Origin: Trachythela sp. YZ-2020
Taxonomy: Eukaryota; Cnidaria; Anthozoa; Malacalcyonacea; Clavulariidae
Direction of reading: 5' to 3'
Assembly: GCA_016169945.1 (NCBI GenBank)
Contig: JADLSH010000395.1
Coordinates: 134,501-198,500 of the forward strand
DNA: 64,000 nucleotides
Below are positions 45,985-56,229 of this stretch, one piece after another. Position 1 is the first letter of the stretch, and every line of letters starts with the position of its first letter. Made by a program: the position numbers and the translations under genes. The notes under the pieces were generated by a model. The model saw only the letters and a list, made by a program, of their open reading frames with translations. It was not told the origin of the DNA and ran no database searches.

Positions 45985-46139
45985 CAGGGACGTAGCTAGA
46001 CCGATAATTGGGGGGGTGTATATTCATATATTCGTGTTCTGCCCGACGGATTTCTTTTGAAAGCGATTGTTTTTACGGTATGTAAACATGAATATATGAA
46101 TATACACCCCCCCAATTATCGTGTCTAGCTACGTCCCTG
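45985..46139. mobile_element. hAT MITE, 155 bp (duplication copy 2)
   Basis: Same element and same ATGATGAT flanks as at 35,201-35,355, carried along by the segmental duplication, not a second insertion. Confidence 0.93.
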
Positions 46140-46689
46140 ATGATGATGGAGCTGTCGGTACTAATGACATGTTGACAGTACGTACAAATTCATCCCATGC
46201 CAATAATGACATAGTGATCTAAAAAAAGAAAAAAGTCCAATGAAGTGCATATATTTTAATAGAAACTTGAAAGTGTTTTGAACATGTACATAAAATATAG
46301 ATTATAATGACTATGTAACAAAACAAATGAGTTCGGATGTGGAGGTTGTGCAATTTTTATACAGCTGCAATTTCATGATGACGTCCTAACATAGGATAGC
46401 CTTAATATAGCCCTCTTTTACTCATGACTTCAGGAAGGTGTTTTCCACATCAAAGGGTTATCCACACTACAATTTGCCTTGTCACTTATTTTCAACCATT
46501 AGCTGAATTGCACCTTCTTGGTTTCAACTAACTGTGGAAACTGATGCTTTGCAAAATTCAAAAAAGGTCCCTTTTATGTCAGTCTTTATATCAGGCTTTA
46601 TGCCAACCTTTGGGCTATGATATTACGGTACTTAAGTTTAGAGTGAGATGCATAACCCCTCTTAAGGACTTTATTTATATTACTGTGAT

Positions 46690-48140
46690 TGTGGTCTATT
46701 TTTAAAATGTTAAAAAACGACCTTGGACACCACTCCAATTTGAATTAAATTATATTTTTTGCAAACATACATACCCAGACTCTATCATTAAATACAAATT
46801 AGTTTGATTAGAAACAGTTTTGGGCTGATTTTAGGTCTTTGGAATTTAGATTGCGCTGTACAGCAATAATCTGCATTTTGACAAATTTGTATAAAATATA
46901 AAACATCTACATTTTTATTGAAAACATTCCGAAACAAGTTATTGATACGCTTGATATAGAAAACAATGTCTATTATGGCTACAAATTGTGTTTACATAGT
47001 TCGAAGTATAGTATATAAATATACTTCAAAGGGACATAATATATAAATGTTGGTTTTGTCAGTATACAGTACATTGTAAATATTGGCAGAAATTGTGGTC
47101 GATTTTTAAAAATGATAAAAAACGACCTTGGACCTACCACTCCAATTTGAATTACATTACTTTTTGCAAATCTACATACCAAGGCTCTATCCTTAAAGAT
47201 AAATTAGGTTGATCAGAAACAGTTCTGGGGTGATTTTAGGTCGTTGAAATTTAGATTGGGCTGTACAGCAATAATCTGCATTTTGACAAATATGTATAAA
47301 AATATAAAACCTCTAAATTTTTATTGTGAACATTCCCAAACAAGCTATTGATATGCTTGATATGGAAAGCAATGGCTACAAATTGTGTTTACGTAGTTCG
47401 AAGTGTAGTATATAAATATATTTGAAAGGGACATAATATATAAATGTTGGTTTTGTCAGTAAACAGTACATTGTAAACATTGACAGAAATACGGGTAGTT
47501 TTTAAAAATGTTAAAAAACGACGTTGGACCTACCACTCCAATTTGAATTAAATTATATTTTTTGCAAACCTATATACTCAGACTCTATCCTTAAATATAA
47601 ATTAATTTGATCAGGGCTGTTCAATAAATACACACTATGAATATTGTAATTCTGATTGATTTTTAAAATGTTAAAAATAGACTTTGGACCGACCACTCCA
47701 ATTTTCAGTAAATAACTGTTTTTGCCAACTGTCAGACCCAGAGTCTATTGTAAAGGGCATTTCAGTTTGATCAGAAGCAGTTTTAGGATAATTTACAACT
47801 GCTGAAATCTGGTTCTTGCAATGGACTAATGTTGTCCAAATAATGCCAAATTTGGCAAGAACTATAATATATTTGAAACCCAATTTGGTGTTTGGATTTT
47901 GAACCTGTTGTATTTTTGGCAAAAAGTATATCTTATGAAACAGTATATACAATGCAGTACAATATTTCCAGTTAGTTTGAAAGATACAGCCAAAATTGCT
48001 GGTTTTAATCTCTTTTTTATGGAAATAGTAAATATTGAAATCGTTTGTAAGAATGTGCAAAATTGATCTTGGACCAACGACTCAAATTTTCCTCAAAATA
48101 TGATTTGCTGAAAGTAAAATAAATCCCAGCATTGTTATAT
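46690..48140. repeat. Satellite-like tandem repeat, about 390-bp unit (copy 2)
   Basis: Same array in the second duplication copy, units at about 46,716, 47,122, 47,518, 47,684 and 48,062. The short gap after 47,518 reflects a deletion of about 230 bp joining GATCAG to GGCTGTTCAATAAATAC. Confidence 0.8.
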
Positions 48141-48466
48141 ATTATCATTTAGTCTGATCAGAAGCAGGTAACCAGATAAGAAATCAGCAAAATTACAACC
48201 ATACCTTCCATGGTTCTGTGACACTGCAATCAAAACAAACGCCAGTATGACATTACATCGCTTGTAATTCTTTGATTATTGTCAATTTTATCTTGTATAA
48301 AAACTCTTTCCTTCTTGAAGATCAAATAGGTTATTTTTGTACCAAAATTGCATTATCATCGAGTTGTTTTTTACGCTAAAAACCGCAGTGATAAAATTTA
48401 CGATATGGAATGAGGCCGCCATGTTGTCATTCGGACTTCTGCATTCGGGCAATCTGCTGTTTTTGT

Positions 48467-49255
48467 TAAGTGTATGTTTTTGTACAAAATATGTGTAACT
48501 TATACAATTTAGGGCCAAATAGAATTGTAGAATATTATTCCTTGATGACAACAGTGGGATCACCATGAGCAGATACATGTACGCTTAGCGTTCCTATTTT
48601 TTATAGGCCTGCTCTGGGACGGGAACTCGCCTTAACTCGCCGCGAGATAATGCGAGTTAAGGCGAGTTAAGGCGATTTAAGGCGATTTAAGGAAAAATTG
48701 CGACTTTAAGCAATGCGAGTTAAGGCGATTTAAGGCGATTTAAGGCGATTTAAGGCGATTTAAGGCGACTTAAGGCGATATTGCGAGTTAAGGCGAGTTA
48801 AGGCGATTTAAGGCGATTTAAGGAAAATTGGGACTTTTAACCGATGCGATTTAAGGCGATTTAAGGCGATTTAAGGCGATTGAAGGCGAGTTAAGGCGAG
48901 TTTAGGTCCCAGAGCAGGCCTTTTTATGTTGTCTTCGATGAAGTGATTAGATGTAAATACTTTTAAAGGTATAAGTTTTAGTGTTTTAGAACGGGAATTT
49001 GAAGGGTCATTAGTGTATCCTTTCCTATGTATTAGCCTAGTACATGCTTTTTTCCATTCGGTTGGGACACTTCAGATGACCAAATATGATGTATTAGTTC
49101 AGAAATATATTATATATGGAAAGTATGTCGAGGGGACAAGGATAACTAGACGATTTCATTTCTCGTATGACATTAGTAGCTAATTTGTTTATAAGTCGAG
49201 GGGTTAAGGCTAAACTGAACATTAGGATCAGATAATTTTGGAATCTAGCTGGGAA
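48467..49255. other. Segment present only in duplication copy 2
   Basis: Copy 1 joins AATCTG directly to ATGTTAAATAG at about 37,738, whereas copy 2 has about 790 bp here, including the decamer MITE. A three-base CTG at both edges fits a deletion from copy 1. No gene is seen in it. Confidence 0.8.
48605..48921. mobile_element. MITE made of 10-bp units (GCGATTTAAG), 317 bp
   Basis: Termini AGGCCTGCTCTGGGAC and GTCCCAGAGCAGGCCT continue as an inverted repeat through CTCGCCTTAACTCGCC, arms about 38 bp. Between them are about 20 decamers of GCGA(G/T)TTAAG broken by two GGAAAAATTG(C/G)GACTTT segments. Flanked by TTTTAT on both sides (48,599-48,604 and 48,922-48,927), fitting a 6-bp target duplication. 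It lies in a segment absent from duplication copy 1. No coding potential; superfamily unknown. Confidence 0.8.
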
Positions 49256-49550
49256 TGTTAAATAGTTATTGGGATTAATTTGAGCCAGAGATTTTGAGAA
49301 ATGATAAGACAATTGATTACATTTTACTATAACCCCAAAAGTTTCGTCTTAGATATTTGCCTTGATTGAATGGCTCACAGCTATCAGAAGTTAGCCCGTC
49401 GTTGTTGTTGTTGTTGTTATTACGCAGCTTGTCACGCAATGTGCGCGACATGTATCTAATTTCACCTAGGTCACCTTTGTTGGATTTTAAATTCTGTAAC
49501 GCTTTTGTCACTCTTTTACTATGTTTTTGTCAGGTACAGTTTCAGTATGC

Positions 49551-49592
49551 CCGGGAATCGCAGGACAGTGGGATCAATTCCTGCCAGAGGAC
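49551..49592 (+). tRNA. 5'-truncated tRNA-like sequence, duplication copy 2
   Basis: Only the part from the anticodon region on is present, joined to the sequence that precedes the array in copy 1. The array has thus been shortened by an internal deletion. The T loop reads ATCAATT, which damages the internal promoter box. Confidence 0.6.
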
Positions 49593-49790
49593 CTAGTGTT
49601 GCATTTTTCGCAACTGTTCCTGGTTAGGTCTTAAAATTGTGTATATATCTACTCACTTGGATTATCCACCAAACCCAGTATTCTAGTTCAACCAAGTGAA
49701 GTGCAAAAAAATATTTGAAGCTTACCTTATCACAACCCGCATACCCGATAACCTATATATACAGAACTTACGGTTACAGCTCAGCAACTG

Positions 49791-49862
49791 GCCTCTGTAG
49801 CTCAGTTGGTTAGAGCGCTGCACCGGAATCGCAGGGCCGTGGGATCAATTCCTGCCAGAGGA
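49791..49862 (+). tRNA. tRNA-like sequence, duplication copy 2
   Basis: Matches unit 1 (38,233-38,304) but with GGATCAATTCC in place of GGTTCAATTCC. The same T-to-A change is in its truncated neighbour at 49,551, so the two share descent by tandem copying or conversion within copy 2. Confidence 0.55.
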
Positions 49863-50406
49863 CCTAGTGTTGCATTTTTCGCAACTGTTCCTGGTTAGGT
49901 CTTAAAATTGTGTATATATCTAGTGACTTACTTGGATTATCCACCAAACCCGGTATTCTAGTTCAACCAGTGAAGTGCAAAAAATAAATTTTTAAATAAT
50001 ATAACGTCGTTCAGGAGCTTAATTTTTAGTTTAGGTCCTGCTATGTGATTGGGTGATTTAACTGGAACGCACATTTAAAATAATATTCGAATAACTATTC
50101 GGAGTATCTGCTGTGTTATATGTCATTTGTTCCTCAAGATCAGCAAACAGTTCGTCGTTAAGGCAATGTATCATAATATAATTATAATAATAAGAAGAAG
50201 AAAAATTTTCAATGTGCTGCATAATTTTAGCACGCGTGGAAAAATGCTCGCTATGCGTGCGTCCGTGCACAGACCATAGAAATAGAATAGACTCCGACAT
50301 CGATACTTATCATCAATTTTATGATATTTGAGTATTTATAACAAGATTTGAATATTTTTTCTGTCTAGTACGGACGCGGTTTGTGAATAGATATACGTAT
50401 ACGTAT

Positions 50407-51167
50407 AAAAACCCTAGGTGTAATTGTTGACGAACAATTATCGTGGAAAAACCAGATCGAAAACATAGTTAATAAGGCTTCAAAAGGTATTGGAATGTTA
50501 CGTCGAATGAAGAAATATGTTCCGACAGCAATTTTAGAAAACGTTTATAAACTATAGTATTGCCTTATTTTGACTATTGCAGTTTAGTTTGGGACAACTG
50601 TAGTGTTTACCTGCAAGAAAAATTACAGAAAATGCAAGAGTAATTACGGGGAAACCGTTCGATACAAGAATAAGCGATATGCTAACCGAACTTGGCTCGC
50701 AACAATTAGCTGAAAGAAGGAGATCTCATAAAATAACATTTATGCATAAAGTTAAAAACAAGCAACTCCCAGACAGCATATCTAGCATGTTTAATATTAA
50801 TAGAAACGACAATTACAGCCTACGTAATAATTATGTTGATTTTACCCTTCCAAAGCCTAAAACAAATTTCACTAAAAAAAGCATAAGTTTTTCAGCGGTA
50901 AGTCTGTGGAATAGCCTCCCGAAAGCCGCCAAAGCGAACGGCGTTTCTATTCGGCATTATAAAGCAATTCTGTCGAGTCGATTATAATGATGGGACGAAA
51001 TGTGTGAACAGTGACTAGAATATATTTTTTATTTGTTTGTAAATAATTTGTCTATTGAGTTAGAATAGTTATAATGCCTTTGTATATAGTTTTTTTATTG
51101 TATTTCGGTAACGGCCCCTTGGAAATCAGATGATATTAGATCTGAAAGGTTACCGTTCTCAAATAAG

Positions 51168-51206
<39 letters not shown>
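50407..51206 (+). mobile_element. 5'-truncated LINE 3' end with (TAA)n tail, copy 2
   Basis: Counterpart of 40,634-41,424 in the second duplication copy. It has extra small deletions (near 50,555 and 50,635) but keeps an open frame from 50,679 to 50,987. The TAA tail is longer (about 13 units against about 8). Confidence 0.85.
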
Positions 51207-51646
51207 GCGTGATTGCTCCACTCACGTTTAGCATTTCATTCAAAATTTATTCACCAATTACGTATTTCTTACAATATAGTGTCCGGCAAGATTCACTAAT
51301 GCTGTCGGATTTCCAATCTTTGACAACACTAGCTAACTTGCCCAAACCTGTATAAATAAGCCAAACGGCTCTCTAGCAGAAAATTTAGTGATAGTGTGTT
51401 CTTGAGCAGATGCCACAGAACTATAACGCAATAAATCTAAGAAAAAGCTTCATGTACCTTTTTGGTTTGCACTCTAAAAGTTATTCCCAGACGGAATACG
51501 CGGTTTGCCTAAAAATGCACTGTACTTTGGAGTGTATAACAGACACCGTATTTTAAAATTAATTAAAACTTTTAGTACGCTATTGGTACTTAATCTAAAA
51601 GGTAACTGAGTAATATTATTGAAAAACATTTTTTTGAGAAAATTAG

Positions 51647-51780
51647 AACACTCCGCTTTTTCAACAGTGCGCTTTCCTAACACTTCGCATTTTAAACACT
51701 CCGCATTTTCAACACTCCGCATTTTCAACGCTTCGCATTTTTAACCTTCCGCATTCTCAACACTCTGCACTCCGGAATCC
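51647..51780. repeat. 16-bp minisatellite, copy 2
   Basis: Counterpart of 41,868-41,995 with the same number of units but different unit variants in the middle, showing point change or conversion since the duplication. Confidence 0.85.
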
Positions 51781-52288
51781 CGGCACTCCGAATGTTCATT
51801 CAAACCTATGATACAGCAGTAGTCAATTTAAATCATGTAGATATGTCATGATCTACACTCAAATAAGTGACAGTAATAACAGTTGTTTGATCGAAATGCA
51901 ATCTTATTACGAGATCAATTATCCATATTTGTTTAGATGTTAAATTTTACCATACGATGCAATAGAAAACAGAACATTCATTTGATAGGTACATTAGTAA
52001 TATAACGCAATGGAATGCAATGTATTTGTTTCACCTGGACGAACTTTTGGAACAGGGGATAATTAAAAAAAATAAATACATTTGGAGTCCGCATCTGTGG
52101 CTCGCCCTTTCCTCGCCAGTCTTTACATTGAAAGGTGCATAATTTGTTCGGAGACTGCATTCGGTTACAAAAACTAAAGTAATGAGAACAACAATGCTAA
52201 GTGGTATAGCTTCATTCTTGTCGGTAACTCACATGTTACCAATCTTGCTCTAAATTAATATCTATTGTTCTTATTTTTCCCCAATAAG

Positions 52289-52345
52289 TGAGACAAGCAG
52301 TAATGAAGAATCTTCCGATTCCGACGAGGATAGCGATGGATACGG
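52289..52345 (+). CDS. Candidate 57-nt mini-exon, copy 2
   Basis: Identical in the 57 nt and splice sites to 42,506-42,562, carried by the segmental duplication. Its length is divisible by 3 with equal phases, so inclusion of both copies in an mRNA would keep the frame. Confidence 0.4.
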
Positions 52346-53820
52346 GTAAGTCTCGTGGGTTACTGAAACACATCATGCTACTTGTTCGTTTTCTGCCTTT
52401 ATCTTCACCACAACAAACGTGTTCTGACGAGACGATACAACATGATACAATACAATATAATACGATAAGATACGATGCGATGCAATGCGATGGGATGGTA
52501 TTAAGGTTTCATAACAAAGTTTACTTTGGACTGAGGGTCTTATGTAGTTGAATGAGGGAGTTGAATATTGGTTATGTTGAAAAGAATGAACCTCGTGAAG
52601 TGACGTGATTTTGAAGCTTTCCTTCGTGATCTTTCCTGATAGTGCTGAATGAAAAGTATAGAGCTACACTGCAGTATGTTTTGATATTTAAAGGTATTGA
52701 CAGACGGAAACAAATTTATTTGGTGGAACAAACATATATGAAATATCTCCGCTAATTTTTTATATCGTATCACGAATTGAGGAACAAAAAGTATAGGACA
52801 TCCATTTTTGTTTTGAATGATCCTGAGTATTGTTAGCATACCATTTGTAGTGGCATATACGGTATATAGTATTGCTGCAAAAATGCGTTGTATATACGGT
52901 ATGTAGTATTGCTGCAAACGATGACATTAAACACTAATAGTTGCTGCCGCACACATTCAGGGGTGAAACTTAAGGGGGACTTGGGGGGTGACACCCTCCA
53001 AAATACAAAGAAAATTGAGTAGCAGGGCATTCAAAGATGATTGCAGGGCAATAAATCATGATGCAGTTGCGCAAAGTAGAAAAAAAGACGATAAGGACAA
53101 GATTAGTTGAACCAAAAAATTCATGTCTTATGTGATTTTTTAGTTTTACGTAAGTACATTTTGATTCTGAATTGCTTTTGTAGAGATCAATACAAAATAC
53201 GAGGAATACTGTTCCAAAACATCTAAATTATATATAATAATTAGTACGAATTGTCAATAAGTACCTGATCATGCACCAGTGGAGGTCGGCCGCAGGTCAC
53301 CTGGAGGTCGCCTGGGTTCTGCTCGGAGGTCGCCCACGATCTGCCAGGGTGTGGCCCTGTTTGGGCTATAAGGCCATGTTACGAGTCGATCACGAATATT
53401 TCTCTTTGATCTTGACCCCAATCCCGACCCAATCCCTAACCCTATTGTGTGCGTAACATGAACGTAGAACCGAAGTTTGACCTCAATTCAAGGCCGAACC
53501 CGAAAAGAATACGACTTGCAAGTCGGAATTTGCCGTGGATAAAATAGGATTCAGAAATCAGAATGAAATAACAAAATTCTTAGAGGCAGAGGCAAGACAT
53601 TTCAGTGTTGGTATTTCCAACTTTTTCTATCAAATATGGAAAAACTGTCGTTGAAAATGCGTTGTTGACACGGTATATAGTATTGCAAACGATGACATAG
53701 TTCAGTAAACACTGCTAATAGTTGCTGCCGAGCACATTAAACATTACCAGCAATCTGAGTCTTTTTACTCCAGCGATACTTATTATATGCTGTACCGTTT
53801 AGTGAAAACTTGGTTTTGAA

Positions 53821-55131
53821 ATGAATGATATTGAATATGATGTTGATAAAGTTAGAATGAAGTTCGGTGGCCATGTTGTTTCGAAGGTCTCGTTGGTCGT
53901 AGCTATTCTGCTCGTATTTGTTCTTGTTGTGGAAAGGTGCTGGCATGGTGGGAAGATAATTTATTTGGGCGAACGACAGCGATGTCGTATTTACGTATTT
54001 GCGAGTACGGGCGATTATTCTCGCTTTGATGGTTTTGCCCTGTCGAGAAAGAAACGCTATTTTGGGTCTAGAATTCGCTATTACAACAATTCGCATGCAT
54101 CTTTTCAGTTATTACGTCTAGCAATCTCTGGTGATAGAAATCCAAATCCTGGCCCAGAGTTAGCTGGTAAGAAATATTCATGCACCATTTGTGATAAAAC
54201 CTTAACTCGAAATCAAAGAACGGTTGAATGCACAAGTTGTTGTTTAAAGTTCCATGTGAAATGTGGAAAAATATCATTGAAATATTACACAAGACTCAAT
54301 GATGGTGAAAAATGGGTATGTGCGTCTTGTTTATTTAAAGAACTACCAGGTAATGCTTGTTTTATGAGTAATGATTGTTTGGAAGCGGGAATTGACGATG
54401 ATGAAACATGTGCAAACGAATTTGCAAAAACCGATGCTGCTAGTATTCAAGAGATCGCTAAAAAGCACATTAAAAATTGTAAAATTGGCCATATAAATGC
54501 GAACAGCATTGCTGGTTTTAAACTTTATGAGATTAAACAGTGGCTGACACAAGGTTTATTTGATATACTTGTAATTACTGAAACGAAGGTTGATAAAACT
54601 TTCCCAAACAGTCATTTTCATGTTGACGGTTTTCGCGTTTGTAGACGTGACAGAAACTTCTATGGTGGGGGTATTATGATGTACATTAGGTGTGATATAA
54701 TATATGAAAATATTACACAAAGGACAGGTCAGCCAGCTGGAGTTGAGTATCTTGCATGTAAAGTTAAAATTGGTAAGGAATGGATTGTGATAATTGGGGT
54801 TTATAAACCACCGTCATTAAAGCAAGCCCAATGGAAATTGGAGTTTGAAAATCTGTTTGAAATGGCTACAACCATAACAAACTATGCTATGATACTCGGG
54901 GATTTCAATTGCGATTTATTTAAACCGGATAAGTCATCAAAAGATGGACGTACACTCCATGATTTACTGGATATTTTCCATTTAGTAAACTTAATAAAAA
55001 CCCCAACACGCATCACTAGTACTTCTGAGACTTTAATTGATTTAATTCTGACTAACAATAAGAAAAGAGTTTTTATATCAGGCGTGTTTAACGCACAAAT
55101 TTGCGACCATGTACTCGTTTACGCATATTGA
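53821..55131 (+). CDS. LINE polyprotein N-terminal part: PHD-like finger and AP endonuclease
   Basis: 436 open codons. A hydrophobic segment VSLVVAILLVFVLVVERC lies near residues 22-39. A GDRNPNPGP motif near residue 106 is common at this place in CR1-like proteins. The cysteine-rich finger CTICDKTLTRNQRTVEC...CCLKFHVKC...CASC lies at about 120-170. The endonuclease has INANSIAG, LVITETKVDK (catalytic Glu), GGGIMMYIR, GVYKPPS, LGDFNCDLF, TLIDLILTN and a final DH (ICDHVLVYA, Cys where copy 1 has Ser). It stops by frame change at 55,129. CR1-like clade by inference. Confidence 0.88.
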   Translation: MNDIEYDVDKVRMKFGGHVVSKVSLVVAILLVFVLVVERCWHGGKIIYLGERQRCRIYVFASTGDYSRFDGFALSRKKRYFGSRIRYYNNSHASFQLLRLAISGDRNPNPGPELAGKKYSCTICDKTLTRNQRTVECTSCCLKFHVKCGKISLKYYTRLNDGEKWVCASCLFKELPGNACFMSNDCLEAGIDDDETCANEFAKTDAASIQEIAKKHIKNCKIGHINANSIAGFKLYEIKQWLTQGLFDILVITETKVDKTFPNSHFHVDGFRVCRRDRNFYGGGIMMYIRCDIIYENITQRTGQPAGVEYLACKVKIGKEWIVIIGVYKPPSLKQAQWKLEFENLFEMATTITNYAMILGDFNCDLFKPDKSSKDGRTLHDLLDIFHLVNLIKTPTRITSTSETLIDLILTNNKKRVFISGVFNAQICDHVLVYAY

Positions 55132-55736
55132 GGTTGACAACTCCAAGGTTAAATTCACGGAAAATATGTACTAGAAGCTATAAAAACTTTGACAAGGATG
55201 CTTTGTTGAAACTTACTGAAGACTGGCGCCAATCTCTAAATAACAAATATATTGTCGCAGTTATATCGTTGGATTTATCTAAGGCATTTGATTGTATACC
55301 TCATAATTTACTCTTGGCAAAATTCAGGGCATATGGTGTTAGTGAACGTTCTGTAAGTTTATTAAGAAGCTATCTCGTTGGCCGGATGCAACGTGTGAAA
55401 ATTGGCGATACAATTTCAAGTTGGGAATTAGTAAATAGGAGAGTTCCACAAGGTAGCGTCTTGGGGCCAATATTGTTTAATGTTCACATCAATGACTTGT
55501 TTTACAATATAAAGTTGGGAACACTTAATGCATATGCAGACGATGAACAGTCGTACAACTCTGATCGTGATCCTGTAGTTCTGGAGAGTAAGCTTGAACA
55601 TGAACTGATCATTTTAAATACATGGTACAGCAATAATGACATGATTGTGAATTCTGGAAAACATCAAGCAATGGTCCCTGGTAATCGGTTTGGCATTCTT
55701 GTGGTAAAAGGAATGCTGAAAAATTGGAATCCCTAA
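55101..55736 (+). pseudogene. LINE reverse transcriptase, internally deleted
   Basis: After RSYKNFDKDALLK the sequence jumps to LTEDWRQSLNNKYIVAV. The RT finger motifs normally between these are gone, in both duplication copies, so the loss predates the duplication. Present motifs: ISLDLSKAFDCIPHNLL (first catalytic Asp), VPQGSVLGPILFNVHINDL, AYADDEQSY (catalytic Asp pair). The frame ends at 55,736 after a short deletion or frame change. Confidence 0.88.
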
Positions 55737-56228
55737 ATAGACTCATATTAAGATATATTTTTCAGGATAGAGAGTCTAGTTATTATGAGTTGATATCTCA
55801 CACCAACACTAGTGCATTGTATAATGCCAGAATGCATAGTATGCTGTCTGTGGTGTTCAAAAGCCTTTTGTGTCCAAGTATCCCAATTATTTAAAAAAGC
55901 TGTTTAATGCTAGAATCTCCAAGTATATGCTTAGAGGACAAAATATATTGCCTTTAACTAAACATAGGACGACCAAGGATGGATTGGAGTCTGTTAAATA
56001 TGTAGCGGCAAAGAGTTGCAACTCACTAGATGATGATTTCAGGATGATAATGGATATTAATACATTTAAAACAGCAATTAGAATGCTTGAATTTTCTTAA
56101 ATTAAATTGCATAGATATATAGATAGATATATATTTATTCATATAGTGTTGCATGCTCGAAGATATTAGCTCATTTTTGAGCTACTCTGTAAATTCGAGA
56201 GTAAATAAAGTGTATGTTATGTTATGTT
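55700..56228 (+). mobile_element. LINE C-terminal region and 3' end with (TTATG)n tail
   Basis: Remnants in two frames: about 55,708-55,860 (LESLNRLILRYIFQDRES) and 55,870-56,100 (LFNARISKYMLRGQNILPL, ending NTFKTAIRMLEFS). The 3' untranslated region ends with AATAAAG and three TTATG/TATGT repeats at 56,210-56,228, a typical non-LTR terminus. It completes the element starting near 53,800. Confidence 0.88.
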
Positions 56229-56229
56229 A

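Larger units (their letters stand above)
45732..55447. repeat. Tandem segmental duplication, copy 2 (9.7 kb)
   Basis: Matches copy 1 from its first base. Homology to copy 1 ends at about 55,445 in GAGTT, after which only copy 2 continues into the LINE reverse transcriptase. The junction shows just a few bases of shared sequence (CC-AGG), pointing to end joining or template switching and not recombination between long repeats. Copy 2 has lost about 230 bp of the 390-bp satellite near 47,615 and most of the tRNA-like array. Confidence 0.93.
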
